A stretch of 64,000 nucleotides of DNA from Rhizopus arrhizus (taxonomy: Eukaryota > Mucoromycota > Mucoromycetes > Mucorales > Rhizopodaceae). The notes beneath the pieces were generated by a model. It had not been told where the DNA came from, ran no database searches, and saw nothing but the letters and a program-made list of their open reading frames with translations. Position 1 is the stretch's first letter. Each line of letters begins with the position of its first letter. Shown here one piece after another: positions 43,764 to 54,533 of this stretch. Location: positions 218,397-282,396 of the forward strand of contig JAKZZE010000040.1 in NCBI GenBank assembly GCA_024220505.1, read 5' to 3'. Both the position numbers and the translations under genes were made by a program.

Positions 43764-45948
43764 ACTACGGCGCAAAGAATCCTGCTTGAAGGATACGAAT
43801 ACTGCTTGGAGCATTTTTTTACAGTGCTTCTGGTGTATTTTTGAGTTTATTTTTTGGTTGTTCTCCGCATTTTTTTTTAAAATGCTCCATTCATTTTTAT
43901 TGCTCCACTTTTTTTTTTTTTTTTTTTTTTTTTTTTGCAGGTAAATATTGAAATGGGCTGGATCTATTTGGCAAAATCACTTTTTAAACTATATAAAACC
44001 TGAATTTTGCTGTTAAAAGACGTAACGAACCGATATTACACAACTTGCATTTTTCTGCATTATGATTGTAATGGTCGTAAAAAAGATTCCTTTTCATTAG
44101 TTTTTTTAAGCAATTACAAAGAAAGTAGATTGTGTACAATTTTTTATTTTTTAAAAAAAAACGTTCTGCGACTCTCTTTTTGTCTCTATCTTGAACTATA
44201 TTTTGTGGTTGTTTTTAGAATAGATAATTTGCAACAACAAAAAAAGGGACAACTTATAACTCCATTACTGCCAAAAATGTAAAAAAAAAAGAACAAAGCT
44301 TACGTTTTTTTATGCCTCTGTCAATTGTCGTATCTTAAACCACTTCCACGTCTTGTGCTCTAGCTGACATGTTTCTAATGGAAACTTAAAATGTGAAAAA
44401 GAAGACATGTAAGCATTATGGCAAAGAGTCAGTAATGCACCTGTACCGTTAGTTCTATTTATTTTAGCAAATTTAAACAAGATATGCTTTGATTGCTGTA
44501 ACTTTTCTTTGTATCCAATTGTAGTACTGCTTCATTATACTTTTACTAGTCGAGTTACATTCCAAACTTTTTATGTTAATTGAACTGAGAGTGATTTGTC
44601 ATAGTTGTGAATCTTTATTTTTTGTATTAAATATGGAGAAATAAACTGAAGAATATAAATGCGTAATAGATATAAAAAAAGAGCTGTATAAACTATTATC
44701 AAATTCAGATCATATACAATAAAGTAATTTGTTTATAAATTACTTCCTCATCGGGTAAAAATATTTGATTTGAGTAGGTTGTCCTTTGTTATTATACTTT
44801 TTCTCTGTTATAGTCAGTTTAATCGAAGCCAAAGGAATTCAATCTGTTTGACTACTAAAGAACGATAGACCTAACAATTGTTGTAATCATGAATTAAATA
44901 AACTGAATTTCAAAAATAATAATAATAAAAAAAAAAAACGAGTTTGCAAATGCTCTGGGATGACGTCGTTATAACTTACAAGTGTTTCAAAAATTACAAG
45001 AAACTTCCGATTGTACTTCTTTTCTTTCTTCATGTAATCCTGCTACGAAATTCTTACGGCTCGTAATTATTTTTACTATTCTAAACACTTGCTAACAATT
45101 AAACTATTATTATTTATCTTGTACCTTAATCTTGTTATTGGCCCCTTTGCATCAAAATTGTTCTTTTATCCTGAATTATAATTATACCATGGTCGATTAA
45201 TACATGGCTCCGTGAAAGTGTAAAAGTAAATAGATATAGTAAAGAAAAACCCGTTTACCTTTGATTCTAATGATTCATAGAAGAAACTTGAACAACATAC
45301 TTTTACAATTATTTAACAAGAATTAGCTTTTTTTTTAAGGTAAATAGTGATCGTTTGTTGATATACATTGTATCTAATGTATGTTTACAGAATATGAGCT
45401 ACATTCTGTTTAGTCCTATGCTTTATGAAATATTTAGTAGAAAAAAGTCTTTATTTGGTAGGGAAAAAAAAACATACAAGTTCAGTACTCATAATGAAAA
45501 AAATCTTATTTTGATTAGCATATTGGATATAAGGTTATAAATTCCTTTAACAACAACGTAACACTGTAGAGATAATGGAAGGTGTCAAATAACATATCAT
45601 TTTGCAGTGCAACTTGTTAACAGATACAAAACTTGAAGCTTTGTTTAAAAGCTCTTAAAACGATTCTTTTTTATTACAGCTACAAAAGGTATAAAAACAG
45701 TTTCTTGTAAAAGGTTTTAAGCATAGAAACATATGCATAGAATTTATTTGGACTATAGTCGAAGAGTGATTTACGTGAATACAGCAATACATAAGAGAAG
45801 ATTAGATATACATTTTGGATGGAGTTTTGATGGTAATTAAAAAAAAAAAAGGAACATGGAAAAAGAAGTTATTAAATCATAGACATAGGCATAAAAACAT
45901 AAAAAATAAAAAAAAGAAGGCTACATAAATGAAATGAAGAAAAAGGCA
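43764..45948. other. No gene recognised
   Basis: A 2.2-kb A/T-rich stretch with T runs (one about 30 bases at 43911-43937) and open frames below 100 codons without any family resemblance. In the orientation before the inversion, this lies directly 3' of the split transposase gene. Confidence 0.45.
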
Positions 45949-48501
45949 TTAAAGATCAAAAAGCATACCATTATGTCTACCACCAACTTTGTCATCATAA
46001 CGCATATACGGCCATATGATTTTGAATTTGTTTTTTGTTGTAGAATACTGTAGTAACCCAACGCATTCCAAGATGTCTGCTACATCCAACACAGCAAAAT
46101 GCTTGCGCTCTGTATCCTTTTCTACCATCGGTATATTAAATTCATCAAGCTTGTGATTTTTCATCACATTTACAACTGCAAGAAAGCGTGTTTCATTATC
46201 ATACGTATGTTCAAAGTACGCGTAGACTTCTCCAACAAACCAGCACTTTCTCAAGCTTAAAAGGAAAAGGTTAGTTAATTTTATATTTAGTGTTTATATA
46301 AAATTATTTACCTTCGATATCGACCAGCTTCAAATAAGACGAAATTATCGGCTGCTGTGGTCAATTTTTTTTTTCTGCGATATAGCAAGGAAGAAATGAC
46401 CATAGAGTCGGTCCAAAGCCGTTCAGCAAACAAAACAGGATTAGCTTCAATATCGATGATGCTTTGATCTCCATAAAGTCGCCTGTAATAGGAACGAAGC
46501 GCAACAACAAGATCTTGATTTCGCATGTCAGGGGTGATCAATCCGTTTGATAACAAATATACTTGATCAGCAGGATCCCATAGCTGTGGATACTGATCGT
46601 TGCCTGAAGGATGGGAGATGAACGATGCAGGAGAACCTTGATCTAAATTCATTCGATCGTTGTTGGTTAAAGATGTAGTAATACCATACTGTTGTAGATT
46701 GATGGTATTCAACAAAACGTTGGAGCTGTTAACTCCAGGCTTTGTTGTGGACTTAATTTTGTTGGTAAACTCTTTTATAGTCCTTTCCGTTGATCTACAG
46801 CTATAATGTTTTAGGGGTCCAAGCTGTCTAGTCATGTGGTCAAGACGACCCAAATAATGGTTGTTGACTGTGAAAACTTTGACTGATAAGTTACCGACAT
46901 TGATCTCGTCACGTATATATTTGTGCCATGCTTCCACGTCACTATGTTGAATGATAAAATACTGTTAGTAAGTAAAGTATAATAACGAACCGCTGCTACT
47001 TTGTATTCACCTTTCCATTCTTCTTACATCCTCTTCCTTCAACATTCGACGGAGTGCCAGATTACAACCATTCACCAGGCGCATCAACGCTTTCTTTGCT
47101 TCATATTCAACTAGATATGGCAAGACGATGTTTGGTACAATCACACAAAGAAAATTTTGCCAATCTACAGCTCTGTAACGACCAAACGAAGCATGGAAGG
47201 AACCTTCAAATATTGGGGGAACTTTGGAGGCACATACTTCCATCTGGCGCTGCACTATACTCATACCATTGACTCTTCGAAGTGGATCCTTTAATCTGAA
47301 GCTGTAGCTTGAACCTGAGTCAATTATGTACGATCCATTACAACTGGTGTTAAGAATATTAAAAATAAGATGCCCAATTCCTCTGCCAATTAAATGCATC
47401 TCATCAAGTCCAAAAAATTCTACACCACAGAAAGTCGGAAGAGAAGTGAGTAGCTCTGGTACTTGCCCCATTTGATGGCTCTGTGATGTATTGTAAGCAA
47501 CCATAACTTTTTTTTAAAAAAAAAAGACTTACAGGATCACCATGTACTAGGCTTTCTTTTGATCGAATGTTGCCGCTATGTAGAAAGTATCTTGCACCAT
47601 CTGATACACCCCGAACATCACAAATACGACAACCATGGTAAGCCATATGGCCAGCATGATTCATTAAGTCTGCAACGCCAGGAATGTCACCCATAAGACC
47701 CATCAAGTGAACCTTGCCTTTGTATATTAGACTGCTGTCTTTTACTACTCGAAAACCATTGTTTCCAAGACTTCTGATTTCGTCAACAATTGGTCGTAGG
47801 AAAGACATGATATTATCAGGTTTAGAGGGACCAGGTACGATGGCCAGAGTAATCATGTGATGGCGAGTATGCTTATAGAATAATGGCTAACATCTAAGAA
47901 TTAGGCTCAATATCAATAGACTTACCTGTATGAAGGACTTAAATTCATCACCAAGCAATGGATGATTGTTAATGTGCTTCCTGTTTGAATCTTTGGCTGA
48001 AATCCATCAACAAACAAGGTGATCCCAATGTCACTATCATCCTGAAAAAGTTGCTGCTGATTGGAGAGAAAGTCTTGATATATCTTACCGTCAAAGATGT
48101 CCCTGTACACTCCATCTTCATGTGTACAATCCTGTTCGGCACGGTATTTAAACAATTCTCTCTTGTCTTCATCAAGCATCATTTGTGCTAATGCAGCACC
48201 CACAGACACAACAGCCATTTGCTGAACAGCAACAAAAGAAGGGAAGGAATCATCATTCAAATCGACACCAGCTTGTCGAAGGGCAAGAGCTTGATCATGC
48301 TTTCTATATCTTGGAAGCTGACAACTTTCATAAGTACAGAACAAGATATTTGCATCATCCTTTGGATATAAAAAGCAGCCATTAGGACAAACATCAAAAT
48401 GAGAAACAAATTGGAAACCATCATGACTACTGCATATCCGTCTTGAAACTGTGTCGGGACTAGGCATCATACCACCAATCTCTATTGGATTTATGTTTGA
48501 G
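45949..48501 (-). pseudogene. Tnp2-like transposase, 3' half (cut by inversion)
   Basis: At least five exons on the minus strand, with GT donors near 47925, 47535, 47006 and 46307. The first reads SNINPIEIGGMMPSPDTVSRR, then DGVYRDIFDGKIYQDFL. The second has GDIPGVADLMNHAGH and GCRICDVRG, the cysteine-containing core block. The third has FFGLDEMHLIGRGIGHLIF, equivalent to DPMHGLFLG in elements B and D. The last ends GRHNGMLFDL. These are Tnp2/Transposase_21-type motifs, but the protein is distant from those of B, D and E. One splice junction (near 47925-47870) does not keep phase in my reading, so the gene may carry a small indel. The N-terminal half is at 32244-32805. Confidence 0.8.
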
Positions 48502-48755
48502 GTACTCAGAACAATATACTTTTTCTTTTGTTTTTTAACCTTTTCATAGAAATCTCAAGACATGTAGTATAATAGACATTCATTCCGTTGCCGCCTTTTT
48601 TTTTTCTTCACTCTCAAAAAATAAACATGATTATCAAAAATACTCTGTTTTTTTTATGTCATGATCTTACTATTTAAAACATATCTTTTTCAGCTTCAAA
48701 ACAAGTTCAACTTCCTTAGAACCAAAAAAATCCTTCTTTTTTATATATATATATA

Positions 48756-50402
48756 CAGTTGTTGGAATAATTGTTCGGATGTTTTGCAATTTTATACGTT
48801 TTGCTTTGTATCTCTGCAGTCAGATAGGATAGAGCTACTTACAATACCTCATTAGAAAGCGACAGCTGTCACATATAACATATAAAAAGTTAAGGTTAGG
48901 GGATTACTTCCGTATATAGTAAGGTCAAATTGCGTCAAGCATGTGCATTCGAACAATTTTTCCAACTGAATCATCTTTTATTTAATATCGTGTATAACCG
49001 CATTTAGCTTTAATGACTGCTCTACAACAAGCTGGTATACTCTTGATATATGCTTGGTATTGCTCTTTAGTAAAAAAGTTCCATTCTTTATCGATTCTAG
49101 ACCGGAGATCATGCACTCCTTTAGCCCTAGTTTCATATAAATTCAGCCTCAACTTTAAATGGTGCCAGAGATGCTCTATAGGATTCAAATCAGGACTTTG
49201 AGCTGGCCAATCGAAGGTGTACTCTTCTTTAAACCCATTTTCTGTAAACCAAGCACGAGCAAGCTTAGATGTGTGCTTAGGATCGTTATCTTGTTGAAAA
49301 TAGATAGCCTCCTGCTTGTAGCCATAGTAGTTCAGGCTGTCCATCAGTGTAGTTGATAGGATATGAACATAATCTGATGCTTTCATAGTACCGTCCTCAA
49401 TTGCGCAGGCATATCCAGGACCATCCCATGTCATACAACCCCAAAGCATCACACTGCCAGCTCCTCCTTTGACTGTAAGGTCAAGATGATGAAGTTGTAA
49501 TTTGTCACCAGGTCTTCTCCAAAAGTATTTACAACCATCCGAGCCCCAAACATTAATCTTGGCCTCATCAGAAAACACCATGCGCCTCCAGTCATCTTCT
49601 GTCCAATCTTTGTGAGCTTTAGCCCATTTTAGTCTAGCTTCCATGTGTAATTTTTTGAGGAGAGGCTTTTTCTTCTTAATTTGGGTACTGAAACCCATGC
49701 TGTGAAGCATTTTTACTGTACCAAAATAGCCTACCTTACAGCCAATACTGTTTAAATATGACCATACGCTCTTTGCAGTCTGAAGTGAGCCATTTATAAG
49801 CTCTCTCTTCAAGTAATTCTTTGTCGTTGAGCTTATAGTAGTCTTTCTACCAGCATGACCTCGAGTACGTTTAGGTGCATACAAGTTCTTGTACTTGCTC
49901 AAAGTGGACCTTGATACTCCTGGAACACGTTTCATGATTTCTGAGTATGATAAACCCTTTTTCAACAACGACCGGATGCTTTCTTGCTTGCTACGAGATA
50001 AAGGGTGTACCATGATATAAAGAAGTATAGGCTGTACGAGGTAGAAGGGAAACACTGCAAAATCCAGCCTTATTTATATATTTTAAGCTCTGACTAAAAG
50101 CAAAAACGCTATTTCATTATTACGTCATTTTGTAATGCTGTATTTGTGACGTCAGAAACGTCAATGATGTCATCATTATAGAATGCATTGAGTTGGAAAA
50201 ATTGTTCGAATGCACATGCTTGACGCAATTTGACCTTACTATATATGGAAGTAATCCCCTAACCTTAACTTTTTATATGTTATATGTGACAGCTGTCGCT
50301 TTCTAATGAGGTATTGTAAGTAGCTCTATCCTATCTGACTGCAGAGATACAAAGCAAAACGTATAAAATTGCAAAACATCCGAACAATTATTCCAACAAC
50401 TG
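48756..50402 (-). mobile_element. Tc1 element, family T9, complete and intact (1647 bp)
   Basis: Inverted repeats of about 210 bp start CAGTTGTTGGAATAATTG (48756) and end at 50402, flanked by TA at 48754-48755 and 50403-50404. Each arm has two facing motif copies. The empty site is visible in element B (TATATATTTTATTC near 8725). The transposase is undamaged. Confidence 0.93.
48982..50013 (-). CDS. Tc1 transposase, intact, DD37E type (T9)
   Basis: 343 codons from MVHPLSRSKQESIRSLL to KCGYTRY. I start at 50013 rather than at an upstream in-frame ATG (50055), because the T1 relative starts at the matching place. Residues 1-120 hold two helix-turn-helix-like DNA-binding regions (EIMKRVPGVSRSTLSKY near 25-41). 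The basic QIKKKKPLLKK segment precedes the catalytic core with Asp 149 (FSDEAKINVWGSDG), Asp 242 (FQQDNDPKHTS) and Glu 280 (DLNPIEHLWH). The last two are separated by 37 residues, as in T1, while T4-T7 have 35. The enzyme would cut at the repeats and insert at TA. All blocks are present, so it could be active and could act on T1 relatives only if the ends are recognised. Confidence 0.93.
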   Translation of the reverse strand: MVHPLSRSKQESIRSLLKKGLSYSEIMKRVPGVSRSTLSKYKNLYAPKRTRGHAGRKTTISSTTKNYLKRELINGSLQTAKSVWSYLNSIGCKVGYFGTVKMLHSMGFSTQIKKKKPLLKKLHMEARLKWAKAHKDWTEDDWRRMVFSDEAKINVWGSDGCKYFWRRPGDKLQLHHLDLTVKGGAGSVMLWGCMTWDGPGYACAIEDGTMKASDYVHILSTTLMDSLNYYGYKQEAIYFQQDNDPKHTSKLARAWFTENGFKEEYTFDWPAQSPDLNPIEHLWHHLKLRLNLYETRAKGVHDLRSRIDKEWNFFTKEQYQAYIKSIPACCRAVIKAKCGYTRY

Positions 50403-51039
50403 TATTATTCAATCTTTTAAATTTTCTACTTTATTCACATTCTTTTTTTTTTGTTTCAATTTATAAACACATACTTTTATACTTATTATTATAGCGATAT
50501 TATACACTTATATAAGAATTTCATCCCTCTTCTTCATATGTACCTCTTTACTCTTTCTTTTTTTTTTTTGTTCATAAGTAACCAAAATAAATCTCCTTTT
50601 GTATTAAACAAAGCTTTTTTTTGTAAAATACGACATGAGAACCGAAGAATGCTTGAAAAGAAACCGCCACAACTCAATCACTTGGATTTCCGAGATTGTA
50701 CGCCAATAGAACTGTGTTTTCGATCTTTGTTGAAGTTAAAAAACATTGCACTGAAGTTAAAAAAGCATAGTCTTCCCAATTTGTAATCTTGCATGGCATC
50801 ATGTAACACAACAGAAAATTACTTATTTTTTTAAAAAATACAATGTCTTTTTATTCAACAAACATATTATATACTTTTGATTATTTTTATAGATTTACAA
50901 TCTATTTTTTTCAAGCTTTCTTCTGATATAAAAACCAGCTTTCTACCATTTAAATCCGAGTTCTCACTCATTTAATAGAATTATCACTATCAAAAAAGAT
51001 CATCTTTATCAACTTGGATAACAAGGTTTGGGTGCAGTG

Positions 51040-51283
51040 GCAAAAACGAAATACATATGGCTCCTAGAAAACTTTATGGCTATCTCATATTGTGAATTAC
51101 GCGGTAGTTTAGATTAAGAAAGTGAAGGACTTGCGGGTAGCAAAGAAATAAGAAAAATAGTTAACCAAAGAAACCGGTAGGTGTTCGTTTGTTAGATTTT
51201 AAAAGTATCAAGAAAACAGCAGTTCGCCAGAGAGAATAACCCTGTCTATCCAGACAGAAAACCAAAGACAAGAAAATTAGGCC
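51040..51283. other. No gene recognised
   Basis: Flank between the element C right end and the solo LTR. No frame or repeat recognised. Confidence 0.4.
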
Positions 51284-51707
51284 TGTTGTATCCACACAAC
51301 TAGTAAAGTGAACATTCATGGATAAACGTGAGATCTCCGCAATAGCCAACTTTGCCCTGTTGTCTCTATCGGCGTTCCCACGACTATATCGGAACCTGAT
51401 TACAACAACGGCAGTTCAATCCAACCTTATTCGATAATTATCGTTAGATCAATAATTTATCTACTTCATTGTCCTTTGATTCGTCAAGAAGACAGCGGCT
51501 ATTGATTATCTACTATCTTTCCTTTATCTTCCCATCCTTCCCACATTATTCGTTTAACCGATCAATTGAAATAGCGGTAAAGATCCAGACATCCAAAAAG
51601 TATAAATAGCCTCAAATGTTTTTATTAATAAAGCAATATATAATCTTTAGTTTCACAACTATTGTCGTTTTTGGTTTTTGTCTCTTGTTTTAATACTTGG
51701 CAAAACA
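51284..51707. mobile_element. Solo LTR (424 bp)
   Basis: It runs TGTTGTATCCACAC to TTGGCAAAACA with the duplication AGGCC at 51279-51283 and 51708-51712. The 3' part (TTTCACAACTATTGTCG) resembles the matching part of the L1a LTRs (TTTAGAACTATTGTTCG), so it is a related family. Confidence 0.85.
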
Positions 51708-51712
51708 AGGCC

Positions 51713-52253
51713 TTCCAAAAAAAAGGTATCGTTTATTGATTCGCATAAGTTATTCTTTTATACATAATTGAAAATAAACTAAATTAACAAATGATATCAA
51801 ACCTGACACAATTGAAGGAAATGATGTAGATGGGAATGAGTGAATGTAAACTAAGCTTTGTGGCATAAGGAGACTTAGAACAATATAAACTATTTTAGTG
51901 TCAAACATGTCAGGGGAATACTAGAATAAAAATGGTAAATCAAAGGAAAGAAATTTTACGCTTTGAACAATGATCAATGCTGTTGAAGCTCCGCCGAGAC
52001 AACACCGAAATCAAACCCAAATTTCTTACACCCGTCATCGACTCACTACAGACCCCCAGGTCACCAACAGACATCTTTCATTTTCTCGAATTTCTTTCAC
52101 ATTGACTTTACTCATTCCATTCGGCCATGACCAAGTTAAGCTAGACCCAAAAAGAAGCCGACCCAAGGCTTCACCTCTTTAAGGCGAGTATTACTGCACC
52201 AAAAAGAAACTAGCTTAGTTATCCAGAACTTCCTTAAAAAGAATTAAAAATTT
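51713..52253. other. No gene recognised
   Basis: A 70-codon frame from 51970 has no family resemblance. The stretch lies between a solo LTR and a SINE body. Confidence 0.4.
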
Positions 52254-52812
52254 TGCCACACAAATCGAGTTTACTATCACATATTTTCCGGGTACTGTGA
52301 ATGTAACAAAATCTTCGGTAGTATAGACGAAAGTTTTTTTATTTTTATTGGTCAAATATGCAGGCGACATATGTGTCATTAATTGCTTGACCACAGAACG
52401 AACTGGGAAAGCATACAAACTGTTAAGGGGGAAGGGAAGGGAGGGTAAGCAGGGCAATTATTTGGCTGAAGCGACAGACGAAGACTTGGAACAGAGAGAG
52501 AGAGACATGCTTCATTAAGCCCGGGGTGGGCATCCTTGCAACGCTGATAATGCTGCTCACCAAACAGCACACAACGCAGACCGACCAGAACAGCAGCGGC
52601 GTCAAAACCCAGGGAGGAAAGAGAGAACAGAAAGGAATGCCAACGGGGACACCGAAAGGGAGGGAAGGTGGACCAGATACCCAGCAGGCACGCAACGCAA
52701 CACACAGGCGGGACACACCGAAAGCCAGAGACGACGCACGTTAAGGAAGTCATGTGACCGTGCGTGGAAGAGACGGTGTGAGGAAGGCAGGATTCGAACC
52801 TGCATGTCCAAA
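52254..52812 (-). mobile_element. SINE S1 body and 3' half of its tRNA-like head
   Basis: On the minus strand from 52812: TTTGGACATGCAG, then a polymerase III B box (GGTTCGAATCC, near 52795), the acceptor strand TCACACC (52781-52775), then a body that is about 75-80% similar by eye to 60270-60725 (blocks CCCGGG, AAGTCTTCGTCT, TTTGTATGCTTTCC, CTATACTACCGAAGA). The 5' half of the head is at 60732-60787 and was removed from here by an element insertion plus an inversion. Confidence 0.8.
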
Positions 52813-53088
52813 CACTGCAAATAATTGGAGATATTAAACGTAGTTTTTTAGCATAAATGAGCGCAACAACGCGAAGTTTAACGCAACTCCACGGAATTTT
52901 ATTGCTCTTTTAAACGATTTTCGAGGCAGAGCAGTAATCGTTAAATAACTTTTACGCAAGCAAGAGGAGGTCGTTTAGTGTTCTTTTACCAAAGCATTTT
53001 TTACGTTTCAATTAATACTAGTCAACGTTTGAGCAACGAATGATACGTTTTAAAACATTACTTTATATGTCTTTTTGTTCTTTTATCG

Positions 53089-53285
53089 ACCGCTCATATT
53101 GCCTTATATACTTCTTCATCGAACACTCATATTGCCTTATATACTTCTTTATTGACCACCCATATTGCCTTATATATTTCTTTATGAACCACTCATATTG
53201 CTTTATATACTTCTTTATTGACCACTTATATAGCTTATATACTTCTTTATTGACCATTCATATTGCAATAAATATTGCTTTATAT
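53089..53285 (+). repeat. 33-bp minisatellite, about six units
   Basis: A unit close to CATATTGCCTTATATACTTC plus TTTATTGACCACT is repeated about six times with few changes, the last units degenerate. The period of 33 keeps one frame open (repeats of YCLIYFFIDH), but it is not linked to any gene. It lies in the left arm of element D. Confidence 0.85.
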
Positions 53286-53640
53286 ATACAAAAAAATAGG
53301 GATTTTGTTTATAAAAAATAGCTTTTTTTTTATTTGAATAAAATAATAATAACAAAATATGATATTTCTTTGCTTGTAGCGTTTTAAAAGTGTACTTGAC
53401 TTACCTAATGTCACCAGAATAGCAGCATCTAATCTAAAAATACATCAACTAGTCTCGTGGAACTCAAAAAGTTCTCAAAAGAAAAAAAGAAAAAAAAAAA
53501 AAAAAAAAAAGCCAAGCTCAAGGATTCAGAGACACAAGGATTCAAGGATTCAAGGACTTGGGCACTCAAAGCAAAAGAAAAGACATCAGTACTTAAGAAC
53601 CAAAGCGAAAATTAGGAAAGAAACAGAAAGAGGCCAAAGC

Positions 53641-54033
53641 AGAGCAGCATTCATCTATAACAATTATTAGCTATCGTGTATATGTAGTAAAAGTAATAGT
53701 ACCTTTCTTTAGATAGACCATGGGAAGAAAACTAGCTAAGCGTATACTCACAAGTAAAAAAAGCAGCAGACATCTATAATAATTATTAGCTATTGAGTAT
53801 ATATAATAAAAGTGATAGTACCTTTCTTTAGATGGGCTAAGAGAAAAACCTTGCTAAGCTTTACCAACAAGTAAAAAAAAAAAAAAAAAAAAAAAAGGAA
53901 GCAGTACTCCTCTATAATAATTATTAGTTATCAAGTATATAGTAAAAGTAATAGCACCTTGCTTTAGGTGGACCATGAGAAAAAAAAAGAAAAAGAAAAA
54001 AAGACAGCAGCCAAGCTTATACTAACAAGTAAA
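53641..54033 (+). repeat. Three tandem units of about 120-135 bp
   Basis: Each unit has CATCTATAATAATTATTAGC, then TATATA...AAAAGTAATAGTACCTT, CTTTAGATGGACCATGAG and AACAAGTAAAA, separated by A runs of different length. Starts are near 53641, 53764 and 53904. Each carries an ACCTT...TTTAG pattern like a splice donor on one strand and acceptor on the other. No gene recognised. Confidence 0.75.
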
Positions 54034-54533
54034 AGAAGAAGCAACTATAATCCTGGGAAAAAGACTTTATAAAGACCATTTGAAACATCAAGAAAGCAAC
54101 TAATACGATTTTACTAAAGTTCAAGTACCATCAGAACAATAATAGAGTACATATAATATTAAGAACTTACCTTTTAGAAAGAATGTTTTGTTTAAAAAAA
54201 AAGAAAAAAAAAAAAGGAAAAAAAAGTACTTTTTTTATAGCCTCATTTTACCAGTGTTACAGTTACCCACTATCGATTAAAAATAAGTCTTCTTTAATAC
54301 TGTTTAACTATTGAAACATTCAGAGAGGCTATTCATAAACAGTTTAAACTTTCTCTTCTTCTTCTTTTTTTTTTTTTTATTTAAATGTAATATCTTTAAC
54401 TCCAAAGGCTTTTTTTTCTTCGCTTTTTTTGTAGAACAAACAAAAGTATCAGGTTGTTTTGTGTTCATCTTTAGTTTATTTTGTACTCTTGTTTTTTTTT
54501 TTTCTTCCTTTTTATATAATTTATCTTGAAAAA

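Larger units (their letters stand above)
32806..48501. other. Inverted chromosomal segment (about 15.7 kb)
   Basis: Both ends of this segment join halves of the same two units. The left edge joins transposase 5' half to reversed arm sequence ending TACTTTTG. The right edge joins transposase 3' half to the rest of the same arm starting GTACTCAG. Flipping the segment restores the transposase frame and the arm as found at 8470-8500. The three bases TAC/GTA are shared at both edges. Confidence 0.82.
48502..51039 (+). repeat. Right arm of CACTG element C, displaced by the inversion
   Basis: From GTACTCAG at 48502 the sequence follows the element B right arm (8485-9394) to the terminus GGGTGCAGTG at 51030-51039, interrupted by T9 at 48756-50402. 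It lacks the part of the arm that precedes GTACTCAG, which is found at 32806-33100. Confidence 0.85.

Noticed and set aside
52423..52753. Several 70-120 codon frames on both strands
   Set aside because: They lie in the SINE body, which is G+C-rich and lacks stops by composition; the S2 copy does not keep them.
53089..53285. Possible CRISPR-like array
   Set aside because: Units are contiguous 33-bp repeats with no unique spacers, in a eukaryotic transposon.
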